This document shows, piece by piece, positions 38,901 through 46,898 of a stretch of 58,515 nucleotides of DNA (its first letter is position 1; every line of letters starts with the position of its first letter). The notes below the pieces were generated by a model that saw only the letters and a program-made list of their open reading frames with translations, ran no database searches and had not been told where the DNA came from. Source of the stretch: Helochares maculicollis (Eukaryota; Arthropoda; Insecta; Coleoptera; Hydrophilidae); the NCBI GenBank assembly GCA_033557835.1, contig JAWQRO010000099.1:1-58515 (forward strand). The letters are read 5' to 3'. The position numbers and the translations under genes were made by a program.

Positions 38901-41900
38901 GCTTTGAAAGCTATGAGTGATGGCAAAGCGGCTCAGCCATCTGGTCTAACGGGTGAAAGCATCTGGCGATGTGGGTATTCAAGCATTGCTGCAAATTTGC
39001 TGCGAGTTCTGGAAGAACTGTTCAATGCCAATCGAATGGAACTCGAGTCTGACAGTACCATTGTACAAAGGCAGAGGCAATCCCTTGAATTGCTCATCAT
39101 ATTGGGTGATACGTCTGTTAGAACACTGCCTAAAAATTGTTGAGAAGGTCGTCAAGAAGAGATTACCATCATGTATCACAGTTGGAAACTATCAGTGTGG
39201 CTTTATGGACATTTATGCAATCTTCATCATCCGACAACTACAAGAGAAATACTTGGCAAAACATTCGCAATTATTACACGTTTTTGTGGACCTCGAAAAA
39301 TAGTCAGCTGGAGCCTACGACAACAAAATGTTCCCAAAGATCTTGTTCAACTAGTCATGGCAATGTACACGAATGCAAAGACACTCATCAGCACAACGAC
39401 TGGGAATACCGACGCATTTGTCATTGGTGTTGGCGTTCACCAAGGTTCGATACTCAGCCCACTGTTATTCATTGCAGCGATGGAAGAAATCACGAAAGCG
39501 ATATGCATTGACGACATCTGGAATTTGATGTACGTAGATGACATCGTTCTAACAGCTATATCAGAACAGAGCACATTGCAAAAGCTTGAAAAATGGAACG
39601 TTTGACTCTCTGACCACGGATTCAAAATCAACATTGGCAAAACGAAGTTGATGAACACTGGCATACCGATTGAACCCACAACCGCTGGCCGTTGGCCTTG
39701 TTCAGTTTGCAAGACTGGTGCGAAATTCTGCATCGAGCTGGCTTATGTGCCATAAAAGACGCTTGCAGAAGGCATCGTTTACGGTGAATGTGAAATTGAC
39801 GCTATGGATCGCCTACTAAGGCGTCAAAAACTGATGATAAAGAAGCAACGTCCTCTCTCGGAATGGGAAAATGGACGCTAAACGAGGGTTGATTGGTTTT
39901 TATTAAAAATAGCCATCATAGTAACTAATCTCCTGGGACCTTCGTGGCGAAAGACATCACTCGGCGGAATTTTTAGCTTCCATTACTGGGATTTAAAATA
40001 AAAAATTTTGGTTTGAGCATGTTCATAAATCATCTATTGGGTTGGCAACTAAGTAATTGCGGATTTCACTCATAGATAGCTTCTGTAGAATTTTTAGATT
40101 TGCAAATGTAGTACAAATGTAAAACACATTTTGTTATTTGATAGTTGGCAATTTAGTTGTCAATCAGTAAAAAAAGTTGTTTGACCGGTTGCGTAGTTTT
40201 CGTTTGGCCTTCATTGAAAAATGGAACATTTTCGTCATATTTTGCTTTTTTATTTCCGCAAAGGGAAAAATGGGATCACAAGCTCATAAAAAGTTATTTC
40301 GTTCTGGTCATTTTTCACTCAAAGATGAAAAACTCTTTGGTCATCTCGTCCAGTTGAAGTTGATGACGTCCTAATCAAAGCAATCATCGATTCGGATCGT
40401 CACAGTACAACACGTGAAATTGCAGAGAAGCAAAATGTATCACATATATGCATTGAAAATCACTTAAAACAACTTGGCTATGTTCAAAAGCTTGATACAT
40501 GGGTTCCTCACGAACTGAAAGAAACGCATTTAACGCAACGCAATGCATTAACAGCTGCGATTTGCTAAAGAAACGTAATGAAAATGATCAATTTTTAAAA
40601 TGACTGATAACTGTCGATGAAAAATGGGTTGTTTACAACAATATCAAGAGGAAAAGATCGTGGAGCAGGCTAAGTGAACCAACTCAAACAACATCAAAAT
40701 CTGATGATCATCAAAAGGAGGTTTAATTATCCATTTGGTGGGGTTACAAAGGAATTGTCTATTTTGAAATCTTACCACCCAATCTAACGATCAATTCCGA
40801 TGTCTACATTGAACAACTAACGAAATTAAACAATGCAGAATTGACAAATCGAAAAAGTATTGTATTCCATCATGACAATGCAAGGCCACACACATCTTTG
40901 GTCACTCGGCAAAAATTATGGGAGCTTGGTTGGGATATTTTGCCACATCCACCATATAGTCCTGACCTTGCTCCATCTGATTACTTTTTGTTTCGATTTT
41001 TACAAAACTCCTTGAATGGTAAAAAATTCAATAATGATGATGGTCTCAAATCGTAGCTGATTCAGTTTTTTGCTAATATAAACCAGAAATTTTATGAATG
41101 TGAGATTATGATGCTGCCTGAAAGATGGGAAAAGGTAATTGATCAAAATGGGCAATACATTACAGAATAAAGTTATTTAGTTCCATGAAAAAATTGTCTT
41201 TGATTTTCTAAAAAAATCCGCAATTACTTAGTTGCCTACCCAATATTTTCTAGTTGAACCAATAAAAGAACAAAAAAGTGGAAAAATCGCACGGATTGAC
41301 GGACAGTACTCATGTGTTGGTTCGTCAACTGTGGAGGGCATATGTTAGTATGTCTTTCATGTCTGTCACGCTGTTTACGTTTCAGCGAATAGCAAATTCC
41401 AGAGACAATTTTTTAATTAAAGCTTCCGTGAGTTTACTTCTTCATCCCAGCTGATTGTTTTAGTTTTTCGGAATCTAGCACTCATCCTATTCTGAACGTT
41501 GCTGATGCATTCGCTTTTCACAACTCAGAAATCGCCACCATTTGGATTCAAATCGAGAATTCCTTCGAAGGGTTTTGAATCCCTATCCCCTGCGTTGTTT
41601 CCGTATTTCACGCTAAATAATTCATTAGATCATGAAAACATTTCCTTTACAGCTTTGACTCCATAGCGCCAGAAGAGTAATTATAATTTCCTTGGCAGTA
41701 TGGTTCATGTAATTCAAACCTTTTACGGTACTCTTCAGTGTCCGTTTTATCTTTCCAATGTGCACAAGCTGTGGAGTAACTACTTTTAACTTTACCACAG
41801 TAATATCCAATAAGGCTTGTGACCCCATACGATGACTTGAAACCCCGCGTCTTCCATGTACCATTGAAGTGACGATTGTGTAGCAATGAAATGTTAACGC

Positions 41901-44598
41901 CGTAGGACCTTTCACTTATACCATTAGAAATGTATATCGTATTGCAAAATAAGTTGACGCCCTCTCTAGCAATACCTAAAAGATGCATCGCAAACGCAAT
42001 CCTACGATTTACTTCAAATTCGTTATTAATTAAAGTCACGAAAAAATATTTCTGCGACCACTCTAACCTCTGCTTCTGCTTTCTCTATTGCATTCTCTAT
42101 CGATATCTTGATTTTATTCCACCGTTCTTCTACTCCCAGTTCTGCTTGTTTTTAGTTCTGTTCTAGTTGTGATTTTACCTTAGCTTGGTATTTCTGTTTG
42201 CGTGTTTCTCCGTTATTCAGTGTCTTTGTGTTCCATTCGATTCGTTCCGATTGTTCTCCCGTTTGTATATCTTACATAATAACTCCATTTGTTAATACCC
42301 GAAGCAATGCTGTCGTCAATACAATTCTTTGAGAGTACTTCATTGACTTGTTTAGTAGCAAAATATTTCTAGATGTATTAGGTTGACGCTCTCAATTGAA
42401 AAAGTTGCTACGGATCTACAATTTTACAATAATAGCTGTATGCTAAATTTCATCCAAGACGATATCGTTTATACACACACACACACACACAGAATCACAG
42501 ACAATGTGTTAAAAATTGTCTGAATGGATCCCGAAGCATTTAAAAATGAGGAGCTCTTCTGAAAAACTTCTTTGCTACGTCTCTTCATGATTCAACAACG
42601 TTTGATCTAGGTCATATAATTCTACGTATTGTTCCTTACATGTAATAATCTTGATACTCTTGTTACTGTACTGCATGCTCTCTTTCCTGTTACGCTTAAC
42701 TTCAAGCCAAACGTTTCTGTTCCAGTGGTATTTCTTCATTAGTTTTCACCCGTGATGCGGAAGCATTATACCTCCATTCATCATCGGAACTGCAAAGGAT
42801 ATCGTTGTCGGTCCAACACATAACCTCTGCAAGATGCTACCTGGCGCTCCCAGACGGTGCTAGAGAAGAAGCCGCTTCCGTAACAGGCTCCCAGGCGGAG
42901 GAGGAAGAGCGGCCGGTGGAAACAACGGAAAACGTCACGCCCCTGGTCAATGGAAATGCGGAAAGTAAAGAAAGTAGTGTCGCTGACAAGGTTGGTTAAA
43001 CAAAAACTAATTCTGCTTTCCTTTCAAGAGCAAACAGCTTCTTTTTACTAATACATAGTGCAATATTCTTTAGCTTTACTTTTTATTACGGTATCTACAA
43101 GCATTTAATTTTAACGTTTATCGACCTTATTACTACTGTTTCTTTCCAAAGCCCGCCCACTTTACCGGCTACATATCTACGAAGTACACGTTTATGTGCC
43201 TTTTTCACATATACGTGTACACTTTTATTAACAGTGCATCGCCAAGAAAAGTGTTGTACAGCGGAAAGAGAATTTGTATGGATATACTATTAATTGTACT
43301 TTCAATGTGTTCAGAATATAAACTGTTAAAGAAATTTTGTATTTTATTGGATCGATTGGTTTTTCTTACAATATACTTTTATATCGATTTCAGACTTTTA
43401 TTTTGTTTCGTCTAGTTGTTCCGTTCTGTCTTGTAATTGTTGAAATTTTATGTCTATCATTTCACCCTCAAACTTAATTCGTCCTTATGCTGACAAGAAT
43501 CGGCTTCTCCGCCGACGCAATTCGTCCCGACGGAGGTAGGTATCGATACTTTTGAAATTTTGCACTTTGCTTCTCGATTAGACTTTCGTTTTTAACTAGT
43601 GCTGATTTTGTTGTTGATATCCAAGAGCGGACTCTGATTGTTTGGATTGAATGTAGCTCTGAAACGACGAGAGTTGGTTTTTAGGATTTCTGTTTTGGTT
43701 GCAGACGGAAGAGGTTCGAGAAAACGGAGACGATACCTTACATAATGTGACGGTTTCCAGCAGTATTGGTGATATAACGATAGATAGTGTTAAGGACCAT
43801 TTGGGATCGGGCGAAGAACTGACCTCTAGGCTATCAGGGTTAACCGTAACCAAAACCGTTGTTACCACCACAGTCAACCAAGCCGGCGAAGTGATAACTT
43901 CTTCCTCGAACACGACCACAACCTCAACCACCCAACAAGAAAACAGTAAGTTTTTTCGTGATCGTTGACATCAACGTTTTTTGTTTTGCTTCGCCCTACT
44001 ACATATATATTTTTTATATATATATAATTTTTTATTTTGGTGCTTTGTAGTTGTAGAACGCATCACAACCGGATCTTCTTCGCAGCACACTGAGGTTAGA
44101 ATTGAACATTTGATTACCTAAAATAATATTTATGAACAATAAATAAAATTCTAACCTTGCTTGTTGCATGTATCTGTTTCAATTACGACTGTAGGATTTG
44201 CATGCGAATCATAACGTTTTCAAATGAAAATTACTCTCCGAAATAATCTAATCTTTAGAACAAAGTCACAAAAAGAACTGACGATTTAACTAATAAACGA
44301 GGCGATTTCCCATCGGTTAGAAATTCGCGAAAGAAAAATCTTTCGATCTAGCGATGGGAGGAAACCGAATGTCGGATTTACGTCCTGTATTTCAGGTGAC
44401 GGAGCCATCAATTTTACATAGTTAATAACCGCTTTCCCATAAAAACCATTAAACTGTACAAATCGACGAAATAAAATCTTTTTAATAATTGTTTGATTTC
44501 AGACTAAACGAGTCCAAGTAAGTGATATACTTTTGCGGGCACCGCTGGCCCTTGCCGAAGAGCTGGAATCCGAAGTTCAAGCAAATGGGGACGTATAA
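17996..44598 (+). CDS. l(2)gl: Lethal(2) giant larvae, cell-polarity WD-repeat scaffold
   Basis: Coding exons: 17996-18079, 29780-30201, 30447-30664, 30724-30950, 31072-31549, 31870-32343, 32444-32758, 33032-33373, 33432-33609, 42726-42990, 43705-43945, 44051-44094 and 44503-44598. The total is 3384 nt and about 1127 aa (fly protein about 1160), and all junction phases agree. The N-terminus (MFKFIKAK, then QKELFSYRRTLQHGFPHKPTAL) and VEFYGQHT are typical of Lgl. Exon 31072-31549 carries an acidic loop (EETEDDENEENE). Exon 32444-32758 holds the basic segment RRKSFKKSLRESFRRLRRG with Ser649, Ser653 and Ser657, the sites that aPKC phosphorylates in the fly protein to release Lgl from the cortex. 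Lgl marks the basolateral membrane, opposing the aPKC-Par complex and acting with Scrib and Dlg. Introns of 11.7 kb and 9.1 kb are packed with transposons. Confidence 0.97.
18080..19149. other. Start of the large l(2)gl intron, no element recognised
   Basis: AT-rich intronic sequence following the consensus donor GTGAGT at 18080. No exon, repeat family or hairpin stands out. Confidence 0.6.
19150..21001. repeat. Second cluster of foldback hairpin repeats, interrupted by a mariner relic
   Basis: Hairpins lie at 19928 (GCTTCGCC variant), 20074 (loop AAA), 20299 (perfect) and 20831 (one stem mismatch, GGCGCGGC). Partial copies lie near 20150, 20560 and 20902. Nearly all are in the GAA orientation on the plus strand, unlike the alternating cluster at 3.5-5.8 kb. 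Arms with gttgacgctcttaattgaag followed by agcgaagctcgaa recur before each hairpin. The cluster lies in l(2)gl intron 1. Confidence 0.85.
19330..19690 (-). mobile_element. Degenerate mariner/Tc1-type 3' fragment
   Basis: The minus-strand translation, with breaks, shows a weak match to the end of mariner-family transposases (pieces reading like ...FWDVGIFKLLERLRKG and NNGVF). At the plus-strand left side, gttgagtagtcatttcgt resembles a mariner terminal repeat. There are many stops, so this is inactive. The identification is tentative. Confidence 0.4.
21002..21720. mobile_element. TIR element with ACATTCCCGTAT ends, copy A
   Basis: It begins ACATTCCCGTATTA and ends TATATATACGGGAATGT, so the ends are inverted repeats. 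The interior is collinear with the copy at 47411-48249, sharing long blocks such as caagtaaagtagtctttaaa and gagcaccagaagtgctattt, but lacks an internal segment. It lies inside the foldback repeats: satellite arm sequence runs up to it (aagagtggaatgttttt) and resumes after it (tggcgattttaattgaagag). No protein could be read. Confidence 0.75.
21721..21800. repeat. Foldback repeat continuing after the TIR element
   Basis: The arm and second hairpin (gaagagcgaagcttgaaggc) followed by gcagcttgtacgttttgtag, a truncated form of the GC hairpin. It is the right-hand part of the copy interrupted by copy A. Confidence 0.7.
21801..24299. other. l(2)gl intron segment without recognisable elements
   Basis: Somewhat less AT-rich than the flanks. 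The 130-codon plus-strand frame at 23567-23959 shows no domain. It could contain intronic enhancers, but nothing in the sequence alone proves this. Confidence 0.45.
24300..25740 (+). mobile_element. Degenerate LINE fragment: reverse transcriptase plus RNase H
   Basis: Pieces of reverse transcriptase read in shifting frames: ISCITKTFETIVKRKLECW, then TQFGFGRRMS, then DSVLSPLLFNIYI, then QHADDFCLYSP (the YADD box altered to HADD). After a deletion of the thumb region comes an RNase H domain (25.26-25.65 kb; AEAYAIVEAL-like, ICNDSKSVLSAL, VWVKSHTGISRNE). RT plus RNase H fits the I/Jockey-type LINE group. There are numerous frameshifts and stops. Confidence 0.8.
25051..25922. repeat. Direct repeat of about 200 bp within the LINE remains
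   Basis: 25051-25250 and 25717-25922 are near copies; both contain ttccccgggatcctagccca, tatagcccgacaata and ggaacattagactg. They bracket the RNase H fragment, so the RNase H segment was probably inserted or copied between duplicated LINE ends. Confidence 0.8.
25940..27970 (-). mobile_element. Inverted LINE copy, RT and RNase H, nested in another LINE
   Basis: The minus strand from about 27970 reads RPISLMSYITKTLECLI (RT start), HHQFRFR, GLPQTSILSPILFNIY, IQYVDDFCLLTDG (catalytic YVDD intact), YLGIIFDRKLVWAKHI and an RNase H domain (ITDEAIAVWAAL, IMDSSSVLCAI, WVRAHTNVTYNENV). It is broken by frameshifts. It separates the left (to 25.94 kb) and right (from 27.97 kb) parts of a plus-strand LINE. 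It differs in sequence from the host element, so it is a different family. Confidence 0.8.
27971..29090 (+). mobile_element. LINE fragment: RT thumb and RNase H
   Basis: It reads YVRSTIDYCYIAYRRMQ and KPLRICLRAMRSTSVEAIL (thumb), then IVYTDG, AEAYAIVEA, SVVSALKNMKIECLDH and VWVKGHTGISGNE (RNase H). 28595-29060 is nearly identical to 25260-25735. It is probably the 3' part of the element interrupted by the inverted LINE. Confidence 0.8.
29091..29779. other. End of the large l(2)gl intron
   Basis: AT-rich, no element recognised. It ends with a strong polypyrimidine tract and acceptor (taattttttatttgcag) at 29779. Confidence 0.6.
32444..32758 (+). CDS. l(2)gl: l(2)gl exon with the aPKC-target polybasic motif
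   Basis: This exon holds residues 635-739. Three serines at four-residue spacing sit in a run of Lys and Arg that forms an amphipathic membrane-binding helix in the family. They are followed by a low-complexity Thr/Pro/Ser tract in which AATTPSS is tandemly repeated, and then by a return to propeller sequence (DDAMGSIVRCLYFARTFL). The exon is flanked upstream by TTTTCCAG and downstream by a weak donor, GTAAAC. Confidence 0.93.
34007..34709 (-). mobile_element. Internally deleted mariner-type element with intact ends
   Basis: The left end ACCAGGTGCGCATGCTTAAAATG and the right end, read inverted as ACCAGGTACGCAAGTTTAAA then ATG, match at about 20 of 23 bases, and TA flanks both sides. The minus strand encodes a broken N-terminal half (RERWFQRFKTGDFNV, a helix-turn-helix-like LNVTRQAIS) fused to C-terminal pieces, with the catalytic core missing. 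It is a non-autonomous derivative of about 700 bp. Confidence 0.75.
34941..34957. repeat. TC microsatellite
   Basis: About eight TC units followed by ttgcttgc. Confidence 0.8.
34990..36290 (-). mobile_element. LINE fragment split by a mariner relic
   Basis: On the minus strand 36.29-36.00 kb gives an RT block (LSITNGLKQCDGLSPLLVN, then LTYADNIDTV), and 35.33-34.99 kb gives a likely C-terminal block of the same type of element (IYGSEA-like). The plus-strand mariner relic sits between them. Both parts are decayed. Confidence 0.6.
35340..36000 (+). pseudogene. Mariner transposase N-terminal half, truncated
   Basis: Starting near MGTDKEHFRHC at 35396, it reads CDRTCMRWFEKFKVGNFDL, TDMPRTGRPSSIDDDIIKV and LTTSEIAEEHNSVRQTISGH. 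These are the paired helix-turn-helix and linker of mariner transposases. Breaks follow, and the DDE/D core is cut off by the adjoining LINE sequence. Confidence 0.8.
36500..36839. other. Short spacer between mobile elements
   Basis: AT-rich except for a GC patch (agcggcgccgctttaaat). No element recognised. Confidence 0.4.
36840..39900 (+). mobile_element. RTE-type non-LTR retrotransposon, degenerate
   Basis: It begins with the gaaagggcatccgg motif often seen near RTE 5' ends. An APE endonuclease follows (LRLGTLNVGSVTGRNMKTVE, CCIQETRW, LSAYAPQTG, LIGGDLNGHVGE), then a connecting region and reverse transcriptase (ALKAMSDGKAA, a fragmented middle, VGVHQGSILSPLLF, LMYVDDIVLT, GFKINIGKTKLM) up to a C-terminus near 39.9 kb. 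It is frameshifted and split by a solo LTR. It occupies the 9.1-kb l(2)gl intron. Confidence 0.85.
37208..37703. mobile_element. Solo LTR inserted in the RTE endonuclease
   Basis: 496 bp starting TGTTACGA and ending TGTTACA, flanked by the direct repeat TTAT (37204-37207 and 37704-37707). Taking out the LTR and one TTAT restores the RTE reading frame across the joint (...THKLKL then FWTGQNTAQ), which fixes the insertion point exactly. There is no internal retrovirus-like coding sequence. The superfamily is unclear (Gypsy or BEL style ends). Confidence 0.8.
40037..41243 (+). mobile_element. Nearly full-length mellifera-subfamily mariner
   Basis: The left terminal repeat begins TTGGGTTGGCAACTAAGTAA. 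The right one, inverted, has TTGGGTAGGC at the same place and otherwise agrees over about 30 bp. Both are flanked by TA target duplications (40035-40036 and 41244-41245). At 1207 bp it is close to the usual length of mariners (about 1.3 kb). Confidence 0.93.
40221..41170 (+). pseudogene. Mariner transposase, broken
   Basis: It starts MEHFRHILLFYFRKGKN, then shifts frame near 40270. Further pieces include STREIAEKQNVSH, LITVDEKWVVY (first catalytic Asp), VFHHDNARPHTS (second Asp) and HPPYSPDLAPSDYFLF (third Asp, D34D spacing). The catalytic motifs are present but spread over several frames with stops, so no active enzyme is expected. The last codon region is ERWEKVIDQNGQYI. Confidence 0.9.
41625..42040 (-). 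pseudogene. Fragment of a Mutator-like transposase domain protein
   Basis: The minus strand reads NRRIAFAMHLLGIAREGVN then, in a shifted register, FNGTWKTRGFKSSYGVTSLI, GYYCGKVKSSY and CAHWK. The GTW-KRG-S-GV pattern with a following Cys is the signature I associate with the Mutator-like transposase domain found in many animal repeats. Only about 130 residues remain. Confidence 0.55.
42041..42260 (-). mobile_element. Possible LINE linker fragment
   Basis: The minus strand gives a charged, helical stretch (ETRKQKYQAKVKSQLEQ, then ERWNKIKISIENAIEKAEAEV) like the segment between endonuclease and RT in some LINEs. The evidence is weak. Confidence 0.3.
42270..42420. repeat. Decayed foldback-repeat copy
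   Basis: It shares the linker (ataactccatttgttaatac, then caatgctgtcg) and arm (aaatatttctagatgt, then aggttgacgctct) with the cluster at 3.5-6.4 kb, but the GC hairpin has been lost. It is followed by an AC microsatellite at 42472-42491. Confidence 0.65.
42472..42491. repeat. AC microsatellite
   Basis: Ten AC units in the last third of the 9.1-kb l(2)gl intron. Confidence 0.85.
44051..44094 (+). CDS. l(2)gl: l(2)gl 44-nt micro-exon
   Basis: Entered in phase 1 from exon 43705-43945 it reads I-VERITTGSSSQHTE, then a weak donor GTTAGA. Read-through into the intron would meet TAA after eight codons (VRIEHLIT). A second acceptor tag lies 6 nt downstream (after 44056) and would remove two residues while keeping the frame. 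The small size and weak donor make alternative splicing plausible. Confidence 0.7.
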
Positions 44599-45780
44599 AG
44601 GGGCTCCCGCAGTAGCAATGCCATATCTTATAAAGATGAGTATTTTGTACAAATAATCCAGTACTTCGAAATTCCTACCAAATTCTTTTTCTCGTCAAAT
44701 TCAAAATTTCATCCTACATTCAATATTTCGATCTGATTGTAAACCGGTTGGACACGTTAAAACCTCGCCTCTAATTGGGGTATTTACAACTAAAACGCAT
44801 AAACTAAAACTTCTTGTTTTTCGCCGAGTACTTTTTAACGACGCCGTGAATCGCTATTGGGACCACATTTGGAAAGCGTACGGTTTGTACGAAATACTCT
44901 GATTAATTTTAAAATAAGCGTGTAAGATTTTTATATTTTTTCAGTATATTTCGTATTTAAAATTTGTAACAATAATTACTATTATCGAAAGCAGACGAAA
45001 AGAGAGAATCTTTTTTACGACGATTCTTTGGTATCCGATGGCGCTGAGGCGAATAGAATTTTTGATATAAACAAATTTTGTATAAAGCGGTTTAAAATAA
45101 CGCGGCCGCTGTCCGATACCACAGATCGCAAACCAACTATTGGCTTAGGAATAGATTTTTGATACATTAATATTATTATATAACAGTATTGACACTAGCT
45201 TTGCTATTTTATACACTTTTTGCATTTGTTTCATTGTTTACTCTCTCCTTTTTATAGAAAATATTACATTTTTTATATATATCTTCGTTATTTGTTCCCG
45301 TTGATGAAGGAATTCGAGGGGACGTTTAAATCTAAGCTAGGAAAACATAAATATACGAGTATTCCCTAAGTTTACCCTCTTTTCTCCGTTGTAATCTCGC
45401 ACAATAGTACTTAATTAGGATTAGGTACTAACGCATGAATTTCATTTTCGTATCGACTTTAGAACGTACAAACGTAGAACAAACGAAACAAGTACAATTT
45501 CTGTGCGGCGAAGATTGGGTAAACTTCAGGAAAGACTTTAAAATGGTGGAGGTTGTTGTGAATGAGAGTGCGTCTTAACCCCTTCTTAATAATAAAAGTG
45601 TGAGTTGCGGCCTTGTTTATTCCAGGCGCCTCGTTACTAGGGTGTGATTTATGGCCTTAACATTTTGTTATTACATTTTATATTCGTATTTTATTCACAA
45701 TTTTATTAAATTTATATTTATGGATCGATTCACATGACAAAAACATCACTGAGTGAACAACAATAAAATTTTTATCGATT
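44599..45780 (+). other. l(2)gl: l(2)gl 3' UTR and polyadenylation signals
   Basis: After the TAA at 44596-44598 the sequence is AT-rich with no coding potential. AATAAA signals occur at 45591-45596 and 45762-45767. The second is followed within 30 bp by a GT-rich stretch (gtgtgttttgc), so the transcript probably ends near 45790. Confidence 0.6.
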
Positions 45781-46898
45781 AAAGAAGGTGTGTTTTGCAT
45801 TTCCTGCGCCCGCTGCGCTGCCCAGTCGCTTTAGTTCCCGTTTCATGCAATTTCCAATCGTAATTGCAAAAACCTAACCTCCCAGACAGGGGTGTGTAAG
45901 TATGCTTTGTGTGGAGCAACGCTGACCTTTGTGCATCCCTGTCCTGTGAATTTCCTGGTTTTAGTAGGCTTAGTCCCCAATTTTTGTTTCTAGTTAATTT
46001 TTTTTTTGACAAGTTAATCAAATATTTTCGATAGTTTTGGCATATTTTTTAAATATCAACTCGTACAAAATATGACTAGTAAAATGTATCCATTGAAAAG
46101 AGTTAAATTCAAAAATTATAAAGTCAAACAAAAAACAGGTAAGTCGTTTTTTAATCTACGATGTTTCCATGCGTTACCGATAATAACTTCTTTTGAATTT
46201 GTACGTAGAAATGTTTCATTTTTTAGGGTGTTACCACTACAGACCGTTGAAAGCTTGTATATCCTCTTTATAATCATTGTTTTCAGTTGCGTTTTCGTGC
46301 CAATTCTATTGCCATCGTTTCATTCACTGTTTTAGCGCCACATTTTTATATACCATCGTTTCAATTTGCATTCTTTATAAACCGTTAAGCTCGTTAGTCG
46401 TAGAATTCACGCCACTGTAAGCGTAGTTTCATCTATGGCAAGGTCGAACAATGCATCTGCCTTGTCTTGCGCGTTCTTGATACTTAATTTTGTTGTTCTT
46501 ATCAAACGTTCGACATTTCATTCGTGGTTTATCTCGCTAATTTGGACGTTACATCTTGGTATCGCAAGTACTTCAGTCCGAAACCTTGCTCGGGTTCCAC
46601 TATTTGGCCTCTTACAGAATCCTTGATTTACATGTCATTTAGAATATTTCATCCAACCAAGTTATCGTGTTTCATCTCTCGAGGGTTTTATCCTAAAATA
46701 TTGCATTTTTTTTTAGTTTATTGAACTCTCGATTGCAATTTGTTGTACCCAAATGTCCATTTAGTCTGGTTTGGATTTTAATCTTGATAGTTTGGCATTT
46801 TAATCCTGCAATCTTGATATAACATTGGTTGCTAGGAACGCCTATTTTTGCTCATTCTTCATCCTGCATTTTTAATAACTCTCTTATTTCAACTTTTT
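45781..46898. other. Intergenic spacer between l(2)gl and dco, with one candidate exon
   Basis: 45.80-45.95 kb is GC-richer and promoter-like. The rest is AT-rich. Apart from the candidate exon at 46072-46138 nothing gene-like is visible. Confidence 0.4.
46072..46138 (+). CDS. Candidate short first exon of an unknown basic protein
   Basis: ATG at 46072 opens MTSKMYPLKRVKFKNYKVKQ-KT, rich in Lys and Arg, followed by a perfect donor GTAAGT at 46139 in phase 1. A possible acceptor ttgttttcag ends near 46286, but the sequence after it translates into nothing recognisable. Chance is a real possibility. Confidence 0.25.
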
